A stretch of 64,000 bases of DNA from VKMB-3413 sp041027365 (lineage in GTDB: Bacteria > Pseudomonadota > Alphaproteobacteria > Rhizobiales > Rhizobiaceae), in assembly GCF_041027365.1 (NCBI RefSeq), contig NZ_JBFTEH010000002.1:599629-663628 (forward strand), given 5' to 3'. Positions 44,324-55,596 of the stretch are shown here, in pieces. Numbering within the stretch: position 1 is the first letter of the stretch; every line of letters starts with the position of its first letter. The notes under the pieces are model-generated. The model made no database searches, was not told the DNA's origin, and saw only the letters and a program-made list of their open reading frames with translations. A program made the translations under genes and the position numbers.

Positions 44324-45834
44324 TCTCCTCTCGGGAAGCGCTGAGACTCTTCGACGATGTTCAAGTCCATGTGGTTGCGCATGTAGCGCTCCGAGGCCTT
44401 CTGCAGCGGCTGGTAGTCCCAGGGATAGTAGGCGCCGTTCCTCAGCGCCTCGTAGACCACCCAGCGCCGCGCCTGGCTCTCGCGCACCTCGGCGTCGTAG
44501 CGTTCCATGTCCCACTGCGCCCGCATCTTCTCCTGAAAGCGCTGCAGCGTCTCGGCATGGGCCGGGTCCCCCGCAAGGTTCGTCAGTTCCTTGGGGTCGG
44601 CCTCGAGGTCGAAGAGCTGCGGCGGGTCGAGTTCGCAGTGGTTGAACTTCCACCGCCCCTCGCGGATCGAAACCAGCGGCGCGTAGGAGCCCTCGGCGGC
44701 ATATTCCATGTAGACCGGCTCGGGGCGGGCTTCGCCGTTCACCATCGGCACCAGCGAATGGCCGTCCGTCCACGGCTTCACCGCGCCCATGTCGATGCCG
44801 GCGAGATCGCAGAGCGTCGGGGAAAGGTCGATGGTCGAGACCGGCGCCTCGACGAGCCGCGGCTCCAGCCCCGGCGCGGCGATCATCAGCGGCACGCGGG
44901 CCGAGCCCTCGAAGAAGCTCATCTTGAACCACATGCCGCGCTCGCCGAGCATGTCGCCGTGATCGGAGACGAAGACGACGATGGTGTTTTCGTCCATGCG
45001 GGTGCGCTTCAACACGTCGAGCAGCGCGCCGATCTTCTCGTCGATGTAGGAGAGATTGGCGAAGTAGCCGCGCCGCGCCCGCCGCACGTTCTCCGGCGTG
45101 ATGTCGGATTTCTCCGCGTCGTTGGCCTTGTACAGCCGCTGCGAATGCGCGTCCTGGTCCTCGAAGGCGATGGGGCCGACCTCCGGCTCCAGATGCGCGC
45201 AGTCCTCGTAAAGGTCCCAGAACTTTTTCCGCGCGACGTAAGGGTCGTGCGGATGGGTGAAGGAGACCGTCAGCGCCCAGGGCCGCGCGTCGTGGCCGCG
45301 CGACAGATCGAACAGCTTCTGCTCGGCGAAGAAGGCGACCTCGTCGTCATACTCCATCTGGTTGGTGATCTCGGCGACGCCCGCCCCGGTGACCGAGCCG
45401 AGATTGTGGTACCACCAGTCGATCCGCTCACCGGGCTTGCGATAGTCCGGCGTCCAGCCGAAATCGGCGGGATAGACGTCGGTCGTCAGCCGTTGCTCGA
45501 AGCCGTGCAGCTGGTCCGGCCCGACGAAGTGCATCTTGCCGGAGAGGCAGGTGTGGTAGCCGGCGCGGCGCAGGTGATGCGCATAGGTCGGGATCGCCGA
45601 GACGAACTCTGCGGCGTTGTCGTACACCCGCGTGCGCGAGGGCAGCTGGCCCGACATGAAGGACGCCCGGCCGGGCGCGCAGAGCGGGCTCGCCGTATAG
45701 CTGTTCCGGAACCGCGTCGAGCGCTGCGCGAGGCGCTTCAGATGCGGCATGTGCAGGAAGTCGGCCGGCCCGTCCGGGAACAGGGTTCCATTGGCCTGGT
45801 CGACCATGATGATGAGGAAGTTCGGGCGGGCCAT
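44320..45834 (-). CDS. betC: Choline-sulfatase
   Basis: A 504-residue type I sulfatase that hydrolyses choline-O-sulfate to choline and sulfate. The formylglycine motif is CAPGR in ASPLCAPGRASFMSG, whose Cys must be modified. Metal ligands are in IIMVDQ, VSDHGDMLGERG and FTHPHDPY, and SGKMHFVGPDQLHGFEQR plus the long C-terminal dimerisation tail ending in VEESQRFPRGE are typical of BetC. No signal peptide is seen, so it is cytosolic. betA, betB and betI are not in the window; instead a GST gene overlaps its 3' end. Confidence 0.93.
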   Translation of the reverse strand: MARPNFLIIMVDQANGTLFPDGPADFLHMPHLKRLAQRSTRFRNSYTASPLCAPGRASFMSGQLPSRTRVYDNAAEFVSAIPTYAHHLRRAGYHTCLSGKMHFVGPDQLHGFEQRLTTDVYPADFGWTPDYRKPGERIDWWYHNLGSVTGAGVAEITNQMEYDDEVAFFAEQKLFDLSRGHDARPWALTVSFTHPHDPYVARKKFWDLYEDCAHLEPEVGPIAFEDQDAHSQRLYKANDAEKSDITPENVRRARRGYFANLSYIDEKIGALLDVLKRTRMDENTIVVFVSDHGDMLGERGMWFKMSFFEGSARVPLMIAAPGLEPRLVEAPVSTIDLSPTLCDLAGIDMGAVKPWTDGHSLVPMVNGEARPEPVYMEYAAEGSYAPLVSIREGRWKFNHCELDPPQLFDLEADPKELTNLAGDPAHAETLQRFQEKMRAQWDMERYDAEVRESQARRWVVYEALRNGAYYPWDYQPLQKASERYMRNHMDLNIVEESQRFPRGE

Positions 45835-46299
45835 GGCTGCGGTTCTGCCTCTGCGTTCGGGGAAGGGTTTCGGGGCGGACAGAGCGGCATAACGCGGGAG
45901 GACGACGCGGGACAATGGGGACGAGGCGAACGTCGGCGTGCGCGACGTCCGCCGGCGCGAGGCCGGTGACGAAAACTGCGTGCTGTCTTCCAGTTCGTCA
46001 TCCCGGCCTTGAGCCGAAATCCATTCCTCCACATCGCCAAGTCTGCCTCGATGCAGCATGTCGGGCAGTCCCCCACATGGGCCTGCTGCTACCGATGCGT
46101 CACGCCAGCTCCGGGCGTCTTGGCATGGATCCCGGCTCAAGGCCGGGATGACGAAGCGGAAAAGCGAAGCTCCTGCGCAAGCCGACAGGACCCTTCGCTG
46201 CCGTCGCGATCGCGCGCCCGATGTCCCTTCACCTCGCGACGGCCGCGGTGTGGTGTTTCGCGTCTCGCAACGCTAAAGCCGCGCCGAAAGGATGCGGGA
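45835..46299. other. 465-base intergenic region between divergent betC and MATE genes
   Basis: No gene is seen. It holds promoters for both directions and a pair of 31-base inverted repeats listed separately. The region from 46160 to 46299 leads into the MATE gene with AAAGGATG upstream of its start. Confidence 0.5.
45995..46155. repeat. Inverted-repeat intergenic element 3
   Basis: TTCGTCATCCCGGCCTTGAG and onward (45995-46025) is repeated in inverse orientation at 46125-46155 (CTCAAGGCCGGGATGACGAA), with two mismatches over 31 bases and about 100 bases between. The ATCCCGGC...GCCGGGAT core is a very common alphaproteobacterial intergenic palindrome. It may be a non-autonomous mobile element or a remnant of one. 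Confidence 0.65.
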
Positions 46300-47730
46300 A
46301 TGTTCCAGGGGAAACGAATCGCGGCTGAGACCGCCGATGCGACGCCGCCGGCCGATGCGGCCGTGCGGGCGGCCCAGGGCTGGGGCGGCCATGCGCGCGC
46401 GACCGTGATCCTCGCCTTGCCGCTGATCGGCGCCCAGCTGGCGCAGATGACGATGAACGTCACCGACACGGTGATGGTCGGTTGGCTCGGCGCCGAGCCG
46501 CTGGCCGCCGCGGTGCTGGCGACGCAGGCCTTCTTCCTGTTCTTCATCTTCGGGACCGGCTTCGCCCAGGCCTGCCTGCCGCTCGCCGCCGCTGCCGAAG
46601 GCCGGAACGATCCGCGGGGCGTGCGCCGCTCGGTGCGGATGAGCCTGTGGGTGCTGATGCTCTACGGGGCGCTCGCCCTGATCCCGCTACTGAATATCGA
46701 GACCATCCTCGTCGCGCTCGACCAGAAGCCGGAGACCGCCGCGCTGGCGGGGCAGTACATGCGGGTCGGGGCGTGGTCGATCTTCCCGGCGCTGCTCGTC
46801 ATGGGCCTGCGCTCCTATCTGACGGTCGTCGGCCGCGCCTATCTGATGCTTTCGATCATCATCGTCGGGGCGCTGACGAATGCTGCGCTGAACTGGGTGT
46901 TCATCTTCGGCCATCTCGGCGCGCCGGCGCTCGGCATCACCGGCTCGGCCGTCGCGACACTTTGCACCAACAGCTTCATGGCGGCGCTGATCGTCGGCTA
47001 CACAGCGCTCTCGCCGGGGCTGCGGCGCTACGAACTCTACGCCCGCTTCTGGCGGCCGGACTGGCCGGCCTTCGCGGAGGTGCTGCGGCTCGGCTGGCCG
47101 ATCGGCGCGACGATCATCGCCGAGGTCGGCCTGTTCGCGACGTCCTCGATCATGATGGGCTGGCTCGGCACCATCCCGCTCGCCGCGCACGGCATCGCGC
47201 TGCAGATCGGCTCGATCTCCTTCATGATCCCGCTCGGGATCGCCAGCGCCGCGACGGTACGCGTCGGCGTCGCGCACGGGCGGGGCGACCGGATTTCGCT
47301 CGGCCGGGCCGGTACCACCGCCGTCTGCCTCGCCGCCGGCATCGCCTGCCTCGCGGCGACGCTGTTCTTCCTGTTCCCGAACCGGCTGATCGGCTTCTAC
47401 CTCGACGACGCCAATCCGGCCTCCGCCGAGGTTCTCCACACGGCGATCCCGCTGCTCTTCGTCGCGGCGATGTTCCAGATCGTCGACGCGCTGCAGGCGG
47501 TCGCCTCCGGCGTCCTGCGCGGCATGAGGGACACGCGCATCCCGATGCTGATCGCCCTCGTCAGCTACTGGGGGGTCGGCATGCCGGTCGCCTGGCTCCT
47601 CGCCTTCCCCGCCGGCCTGGGCGGCCCCGGCATCTGGTGGGGCCTCGCCTCGGGTCTCGCCGCGGCGGCGGTGATGCTGAACTGGCGCGTGGCGCGGCGG
47701 GAGCGGAACGGGCTGCTGGGGGCCGATTGA
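46300..47730 (+). CDS. MATE family multidrug/toxin efflux protein
   Basis: A 476-residue antiporter with 12 helices and two homologous halves. The first half starts LALPLIGAQLAQMTMNVTDTVMVGWLG and the second LRLGWPIGATIIAEVGLFATSSIMMGWLG, both with the typical DT/TS-Met pattern after helix 1. It pumps cationic drugs or metabolites out with Na+ or H+; the NorM subgroup is the closest in layout. A 30-residue soluble Ala-rich head precedes helix 1. It starts at the ATG at 46300, with AAAGGATGCGG upstream. Confidence 0.92.
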   Translation: MFQGKRIAAETADATPPADAAVRAAQGWGGHARATVILALPLIGAQLAQMTMNVTDTVMVGWLGAEPLAAAVLATQAFFLFFIFGTGFAQACLPLAAAAEGRNDPRGVRRSVRMSLWVLMLYGALALIPLLNIETILVALDQKPETAALAGQYMRVGAWSIFPALLVMGLRSYLTVVGRAYLMLSIIIVGALTNAALNWVFIFGHLGAPALGITGSAVATLCTNSFMAALIVGYTALSPGLRRYELYARFWRPDWPAFAEVLRLGWPIGATIIAEVGLFATSSIMMGWLGTIPLAAHGIALQIGSISFMIPLGIASAATVRVGVAHGRGDRISLGRAGTTAVCLAAGIACLAATLFFLFPNRLIGFYLDDANPASAEVLHTAIPLLFVAAMFQIVDALQAVASGVLRGMRDTRIPMLIALVSYWGVGMPVAWLLAFPAGLGGPGIWWGLASGLAAAAVMLNWRVARRERNGLLGAD

Positions 47731-47949
47731 GGGCGCTCACCTCATCAGCCTGCGACGCTTGACCTACTCCTCCTCGCCTCATCGCCACGTCTCCGCGCCG
47801 ACAGAATCTTGTTGATCAGCCCAATTCCGGTTCCTCCTCGGTGGTCACACGTTTGTCGCAGTCGACGTTTGTTCGACCTCCTCGACCGTCTGGCCGAAAT
47901 GCTCAGCGTAAAGCTGCCGAGGCTGATGAACTTCAAAGCTGTATCCGCC

Positions 47950-48640
47950 TTAAGAGCCGAATATTCGCCGGAGTACCCCCACAATCGGCTCTAACGTTGT
48001 TGCGGCAAGAACAGCAGCGGCAAGCCCGGCTGTTACCACGCCGATCACTGAAGCCAGCCAATCGTAAGCTGCCTTTTGAGCTTTGACATCCCGACGTGCC
48101 GACTTGATTTCCTCGGCCGGCGCTGACGGAAACTCATCAGAATGTTCAAGCCGGAATTTCTCGTAATCCACCTCATCGTGATTGATGTTATAGCGGCGAA
48201 GGATATCGTCAAAGCGAGTGGATTAATCAAGCAAAATAGCAGTATTTATTGGCTCCACTGACCCGTAGATCGCGACGAAGCGAATTTATTTCAAGAGCAC
48301 ATCGCTGGAACTGATCGGCTTTCACTGGATCGGCGCTGGATGACTGCAGGAGTGAAGACGCGAGGATTATCAATGAAAAGGCAATTGTCGTTAGATTGAG
48401 CGCACTTCCGAGCAGACTCGGGACAGGAAAAAACACCGGAAGAAGCGTCAGCACGATTACCGCGGCCGAAGCGTAAGCCGTAGTCGCAGTCCGCCTTCGA
48501 TCTCTCGCTTCCAGTCGCTTCGATGCGTTAAAGCGGGCACCTTTCGTACGCTTCATCTCTTTCAAAAGCTGCTCGCGAGCGTCTCTTAAAGCCATCTGAG
48601 AAGAATTTTCCGTCTGATTCGCTTCCTCGACCACACTCAT
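47950..48640 (-). pseudogene. Broken SLATT-domain (two-TM effector-type) gene
   Basis: Two reading frames together look like one SLATT_5-type protein. The first (48640-48227, 137 residues) has KRLEARDRRRTATTAY, two hydrophobic helices (about 55-72 and 82-98) and the family block KADQFQRCALEINSLRRDL, then stops. A second frame from about 48213 to 47950 continues with FDDILRRYNINHDEVDYEKF, typical of the end of the domain, and a last hydrophobic helix. Both frames have stop codons at the junction (48213-48235), so at least two lesions or a small deletion are needed. SLATT proteins act as pore-forming effectors in defence systems; no partner nucleotidyltransferase is visible. The DNA is AT-richer than its surroundings. 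Confidence 0.65.
47953..47992 (-). terminator. Stem-loop at the end of the SLATT remnant
   Basis: AGAGCCGA (47953-47960) and TCGGCTCT (47985-47992) form a perfect eight-pair stem around the stop of the SLATT remnant, with a 24-base loop. The large loop and short T-run make a true terminator uncertain. The 219 bases between it and the MATE gene hold no gene I can support. Confidence 0.35.
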
Positions 48641-48912
48641 ATTCAGTCCGCCAATCGCTTATTTGGATCTACATGATACTATGTTTTGATATAAGATTCA
48701 GTGTTCGCTAAGGCAGCGACTGCGGCTAGCTGAGAGCGATCCGTACTCTCGCGCCCGATGACGGGTGCCAGTATCTCCCACAAGAATCGGCATCCCGATA
48801 ACTGCCGTAGAGGGATGGTGAGTCGGAAAGAGCTGAACCTGTTGGTGAGATGCAAAATGGCGCGGCCCGTTGCCGAGCCGCGCCGTCTGTTCATTCCGTC
48901 ATGCGCCGCCGC

Positions 48913-51534
<2,622 letters not shown>

Positions 51535-51748
51535 GGATCGTCTCTCCTTTCGTCGCATCGCCCGCCTTCGCGGCACGCTGCGCTCGTCCCTGGAGTCCGG
51601 CCCCCGCATTCGGCGGACCGCCCGCGGTGGATATGGGTGGGCGGATGATCCCGATAAAGAGGGGCACGCGCCAGACGTTGCAAAAATGTTACGCTCAACG
51701 CGAGGCCCCGGCATAGGCGGCGGAAAGGGACCCTTCCGCCTCGCACGG

Positions 51749-52996
51749 CTAAGCGCGCACCGCCTTGATCTCGATCAGAAAGCCGCTCGCCGGCAAGGCC
51801 GGAAGCTGCGAGAGATCGACCGAGAGGTCCTGCGCCGGCACGTCATAGTCGACCTTGCGGACCATGACGCCGAGCATCGCCTTCATGACGTCGATCGTCA
51901 GCCATTCGCCGGCGCAGCGGTGGTTGACGACATGCTCGCCGCCGCCCTGCGGGATCATCGTGTAGGCGTCGCCCGGCCAGTCGAGGAAGCGCTCCGGGCG
52001 GAAGACGTCGGCGTCCGTCCAGTGCCGCTCCTCGTGGCAGGTGCCATAGAGATCGAGCATGAAGCGGTCGCCCTCCTCGAAGTCGTGGACGCGCCAGGAG
52101 AAGCGCCGCCGCGCGATGCCGGCAACGACCGGGAAGAAGGGCGCCGTCCGCCGCACCTCCTGCGCGAAGGCCTCGAGGAAGGCGTCGTCCCGTTCCAGCC
52201 TCTCCCGCATCTCCGGATGGTCGTGCAGCGCCAGCATGGCGAAGGTCATGAAGCGGGCGACGGCGACGGTCGGGCGCAGGATGTTCAGCATTTCCACCGC
52301 CGCGACGTCGAGGTCCAGCGGATTGCCGTTCAGATCCCGGTGCCGGGCGATGATGTCGGCGGCCGAGCCTTCCGGCGGCGCGCGGAAGCCCGCCCGTACT
52401 TCCTCTATCACGCGGCGCATCAGCGCCTCGGAGTGGTGCCGGCGGGTGCGGGCGACCCAGTTGGACGGACCGACGGAGCCGGCATTGTCGATCATCGCGC
52501 CGAGTTCGTCGATGAGCCCGGCAAGCTCGTCGTCATCGAGTTCGACCCCGGCCCAGCGGCAGACCGCCCGGCCAATCGCGGTGCGAAACGCATCGTGCGC
52601 CTTGACCGCGCCGCGCCCCCGGAGCGCGGTGAGATGCGTCGTCAGTTCCTCGGCGGAAAGCCTGGCGATGTCGGCGAGGCGCTCCGGCACCATCATCGCC
52701 ATGAACATCTCCTTGCGGTGGCTGTGGGCCGCCGCGTCCAGCGTCGCGACGCTGCCCTCGTCCTGCAGGAGGTGGAGCACGAAGCTCGGCAGCGCGCCGT
52801 TGCGGGTCATGCGCTCCGGCTCGTAGAACATCCGCGCCGCCTCGGCGCCGCGCAGGCAGTAGAACGTCTCGCCGAGGAGCCGGGCCGAGAAGATGTCGGT
52901 GTCCAGCTCGCGGCAGCGGTTGGAGATGAAGGCGTATCCCTCGCTCTTGAAGGCGAGCGAGCTGTCGAGGGCGTGAACGCTGGGAATGTCTGCCAT
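51749..52996 (-). CDS. CYP152-family cytochrome P450 peroxygenase (fatty-acid hydroxylase, P450SPalpha-like)
   Basis: A 415-residue P450 that resembles Sphingomonas P450SPalpha along its length. Arg241-Pro242 in NILRPTVAV replaces the usual I-helix acid/alcohol pair and anchors the fatty-acid carboxylate. The haem cysteine is Cys361 in IPQGGGEHVVNHRCAGEW. Both positions equal those of P450SPalpha. These enzymes use H2O2 to hydroxylate fatty acids at C2 or C3 without redox partners. The residue aligned with SPalpha Gln84 (His85 in OleT) is Ala84 in GSVATLD. AAGGAGG precedes the ATG. It lies 11 bases downstream of an FMN hydroxy-acid oxidase gene. Confidence 0.92.
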   Translation of the reverse strand: MADIPSVHALDSSLAFKSEGYAFISNRCRELDTDIFSARLLGETFYCLRGAEAARMFYEPERMTRNGALPSFVLHLLQDEGSVATLDAAAHSHRKEMFMAMMVPERLADIARLSAEELTTHLTALRGRGAVKAHDAFRTAIGRAVCRWAGVELDDDELAGLIDELGAMIDNAGSVGPSNWVARTRRHHSEALMRRVIEEVRAGFRAPPEGSAADIIARHRDLNGNPLDLDVAAVEMLNILRPTVAVARFMTFAMLALHDHPEMRERLERDDAFLEAFAQEVRRTAPFFPVVAGIARRRFSWRVHDFEEGDRFMLDLYGTCHEERHWTDADVFRPERFLDWPGDAYTMIPQGGGEHVVNHRCAGEWLTIDVMKAMLGVMVRKVDYDVPAQDLSVDLSQLPALPASGFLIEIKAVRA

Positions 52997-53007
52997 GGGT
53001 GCCTCCT

Positions 53008-54288
53008 TCAGGCGGCTTTGGACGGGGAACCGGCGAAGATCGACCGGTCGAGTTCGCCGACCGAGCGCCGGCCGGACAGGCCGAGCGTCAGGTCGAGGTC
53101 GGCGGCGAGATTGTCGATGACCGCCCTCACGCCCGCCTCTCCGGCAAGCGCCAGGCCGCAGATGTAGGGCCGGCCGATCAGGACGGCGGTCGCGCCGAGG
53201 CCGAGCGCCTTGACGATGTCGGCGCCGGTCCGGATGCCGCTGTCGAAGAGCACCGGCACGCGGCTTTCGACCGCGTCGGCAACGAGCGGCAGCTGGTCGA
53301 GCGCGGCGGCGGCGCCGTCGACCTGGCGGCCGCCATGGTTGGAGACGACGAGGCCGTCCACGCCGCAGTCGAGCGCCCGGCGGGCGTCGTCCGGATGGAG
53401 GATGCCTTTCAGGACGATCGGCAGCCGCGTCTTCTCGCGCAGCGCCGCCAGCTTGTCCCAGGAAAGGTCGGTGCGCGAATAGATCGCCAGGAAGCGGCGG
53501 ATGCTGTCGGCCAATTTCTTCGGCCCCATCGGCGCCGCGGCTCTGCTCCATTTGCGCTGCGAGCCCAGGAACTCCGCGAGCGAGGCCACGGCGCCGAGCC
53601 GCGGGCGGGGCAGCGGGCCGATCTCCTCGTCGGCCACCGACAGGCGCTGGAACACCGGGTCGGACAGATAGTTGGCGATGCCGCGCCCGCGCAGGAACGG
53701 CAGATAGCCGAGGTCGAGGTCGCGGCAGCGCCAGCCGAGTTCGGTGGTGTCCAGCGTCACGACGATCGCTTCGTAGCCGTAGCGCTCCGCACGATCGAGG
53801 AAGCTCTCGACCAGTTCGTCGCGGGCGGACCAGTAGAGCTGGAACCAGCGAGGACCGGAGCCGACCGCGTCGGCCACCGCTTCCATCGGATAGGAGGCCT
53901 GGTTGGAGGTGACGAAGCCGATGCCGGCAGCCGACGCCGCGCGGGCCGCGGCGAGATCGGCCTCGCGATGCGCCATCTCCAGGACGCCGATCGGGCCGAG
54001 CAGGAAGGGGAGCGGCAGCGTCCGGCCGAACAGCTCGATGGAAAGATCCCGGCTCGAGACGTTGCGCAGCATGCGCTGGACGATCGGGTAGCGGTCGAAG
54101 GCGGCGCGGTTCTCCGCCATGGTCCGTTCGGCGCCGGCACCGCCGAGGAAATAGGCGGCGGAACTGGCGTCGAGCTTCTTCTTCGCCGCCGCTTCCAGCG
54201 CCGCCGGCGCCGTCGGCACGGCGGGCCGCCGGCCCAGCAGGCCGTCGGCATAGATCTTCGTCTGGCGATGACGGCCGAGGGACGGCAT
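53008..54288 (-). CDS. FMN-dependent alpha-hydroxy-acid oxidase/lactate 2-monooxygenase-like
   Basis: A 426-residue TIM-barrel flavoprotein. AAYFLGGAGAERTMAENR opens the FMN barrel, and QLYW and TLDTTELGWRCRDLDLGYLP follow. SNHGGRQVDGA carries the catalytic His and substrate Arg, and DSGIRTGADIVKALGLGA binds the FMN phosphate. The RDLDLGYLPFLRGRGIANYL and PIVLKGILHPDDARRALD blocks resemble lactate 2-monooxygenases more than glycolate oxidases. The family oxidises 2-hydroxy acids with O2, giving H2O2 or, in the monooxygenase branch, decarboxylated acid. A start at 54327 is also possible. It forms an operon with the P450. Confidence 0.9.
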   Translation of the reverse strand: MPSLGRHRQTKIYADGLLGRRPAVPTAPAALEAAAKKKLDASSAAYFLGGAGAERTMAENRAAFDRYPIVQRMLRNVSSRDLSIELFGRTLPLPFLLGPIGVLEMAHREADLAAARAASAAGIGFVTSNQASYPMEAVADAVGSGPRWFQLYWSARDELVESFLDRAERYGYEAIVVTLDTTELGWRCRDLDLGYLPFLRGRGIANYLSDPVFQRLSVADEEIGPLPRPRLGAVASLAEFLGSQRKWSRAAAPMGPKKLADSIRRFLAIYSRTDLSWDKLAALREKTRLPIVLKGILHPDDARRALDCGVDGLVVSNHGGRQVDGAAAALDQLPLVADAVESRVPVLFDSGIRTGADIVKALGLGATAVLIGRPYICGLALAGEAGVRAVIDNLAADLDLTLGLSGRRSVGELDRSIFAGSPSKAA

Positions 54289-54476
54289 GGGGGATCGCGC
54301 TCCAAATCCTCCGGGCTGCTGGAGCATTATGAGCGAATCGGCGGGTCCGTTCCCTGCCGATGCAGATCGAGTGGAGAGACACCTAAAGGAGGCGGCGCGC
54401 GAGCGGCTGAACGCGCCTCAGGGCGCTTTCCGCACCGACGCGGTGCCGGTCGCGGGTATCGGGGCTACTCTGAACG

Positions 54477-54508
54477 AAAAGGGCGCCGCGAGTGACGCGA
54501 CGCCCTTT
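54477..54508 (-). terminator. Intrinsic terminator of the DUF4167 gene
   Basis: Read on the minus strand, AAAGGGCGTCGCG pairs with CGCGGCGCCCTTT around a five-base loop, with one wobble pair, followed by a further T. It lies 29 bases after the DUF4167 stop codon. Stem strength and T-tract fit a rho-independent terminator. Confidence 0.8.
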
Positions 54509-54537
54509 CCAGATTTCGATCGGTTGAGACCGACGGC

Positions 54538-55596
54538 TCAGCCGTTGGAGGCCATCAAGAACGCCGGGAGCTCGTTGCCCTCGCCGTCCTTGGCGCCCTC
54601 GCCGTCGCCGCCGTCCTCGGACTTCTTCTTGCGCGGCCGGCCGCGCGGCTTCGGCGCCGCACCGGCCTCGGCGTCCTCCGGCTTGGCGCTGCGACGGCGC
54701 GCCGGCTTGGCGGTCTCGCCGCTCTCGGACGCCGGCTCGGCACTCGCCCCGCCAGGCGCTGCAGTTTCCGCCGCGCCTTCGACACCGCGCTCCCGGCGCG
54801 GACGACCCCGGCGCTTCGGCCGATCGCTCTCCGCCTCGCCGCCGGCCGACCCGGCGATAGCTGCCTCGACGGTCTCGCCCTGCGCGCCTTCCGCGGGCTG
54901 CGTCTCGCGCCGCGGACGATGGTCGCCACTGTTCTGGCGCGGCTGGTCTCCGCCGGACGCCATCTCCACGCCGCCGGCCGGGCGATCCTGGTCGATCACC
55001 GGCTGGGGTCCCATGCCGTTCGGCTGGAAGCGCTCGCGGCGATCGCGATTGCGATCGCGGTTCTGGTCGCGGCCGCCACCATTGCCGTCCCGCTGCCCGT
55101 TGAAGTCGCGGCCGCCATTGCCGGCCTGCTGGCGCTCGCCGTTCTGGCCGCCGCCGTTGCGATAGCCGCCGTCGCGGTTGTTGTCCCGATAGCCGCCCTG
55201 CTGGCGACGCTCGTTGCGATCCTGGTTCCGGTCCTGGCCGCGATCCTGCCCACGGTCCTGATAGTCGCCGCGGTAGCCCGACGTCTCCAGGCCGTCCTCG
55301 TCCTCGTCGTCGGCGTCGTTGTCGCGCGCATTCTGGTCGTCGCGCGGCTGAAACTGCGCCTGCGCCGCGGCGATGATGCGGTTGTAGTGCTCGGCGTGCT
55401 GGAGATAGTTCTCGGCCATCACCCGGTCGCCCGAGGCGGACGCATCGCGCGCCAGCTGGGCGTACTTCTCCGCCACATGCTGCGCAGAGCCGCGGATCTT
55501 CACGTCCGGACCGTTCGACTCGTAATTCCGCGACAGCGGGTTCGGGCCCTTGCGTCCGCGACCCCGCATACGGTTCTTCTGCTGTCCTGGCCTCAT
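54538..55596 (-). CDS. DUF4167 protein, low-complexity nucleic-acid-binding type
   Basis: A 352-residue protein, conserved in Rhizobiales. The N-terminal DUF4167 domain (about 1-75) contains RGRGRKGPNPLSRNYESN and GSAQHVAEKYAQLARDA. The middle is a disordered Arg/Asp/Gln/Asn/Gly-rich region with DRGQDRNQDR repeats. The tail has AT-hook-like GRPR cores in KRRGRPRRE and KPRGRPRKKK. This composition suggests RNA or DNA binding and possibly phase separation; no function is established. The ATG at 55596 has AGGAAGAG upstream. A strong terminator follows the stop. The neighbourhood with prmC and prfA is conserved in the order. Confidence 0.85.
   Translation of the reverse strand: MRPGQQKNRMRGRGRKGPNPLSRNYESNGPDVKIRGSAQHVAEKYAQLARDASASGDRVMAENYLQHAEHYNRIIAAAQAQFQPRDDQNARDNDADDEDEDGLETSGYRGDYQDRGQDRGQDRNQDRNERRQQGGYRDNNRDGGYRNGGGQNGERQQAGNGGRDFNGQRDGNGGGRDQNRDRNRDRRERFQPNGMGPQPVIDQDRPAGGVEMASGGDQPRQNSGDHRPRRETQPAEGAQGETVEAAIAGSAGGEAESDRPKRRGRPRRERGVEGAAETAAPGGASAEPASESGETAKPARRRSAKPEDAEAGAAPKPRGRPRKKKSEDGGDGEGAKDGEGNELPAFLMASNG

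Noticed and set aside
47745..47984. 79-codon minus-strand frame after the MATE gene
   Set aside because: It overlaps the end of the SLATT remnant, is Arg/Ser-rich, and has no ribosome binding site or family motif.
51535..51748. Heat-shock (RpoH) promoter upstream of clpB
   Set aside because: A TTGCAA and a CTTTATC are present on the minus strand near 51650-51690, but their spacing is 19 bases and neither box matches the consensus well enough.
51749..52996. P450 as an OleT-type terminal-alkene decarboxylase
   Set aside because: The key His is absent (Ala84) and the overall sequence and residue numbering follow P450SPalpha; hydroxylation is the more likely activity.
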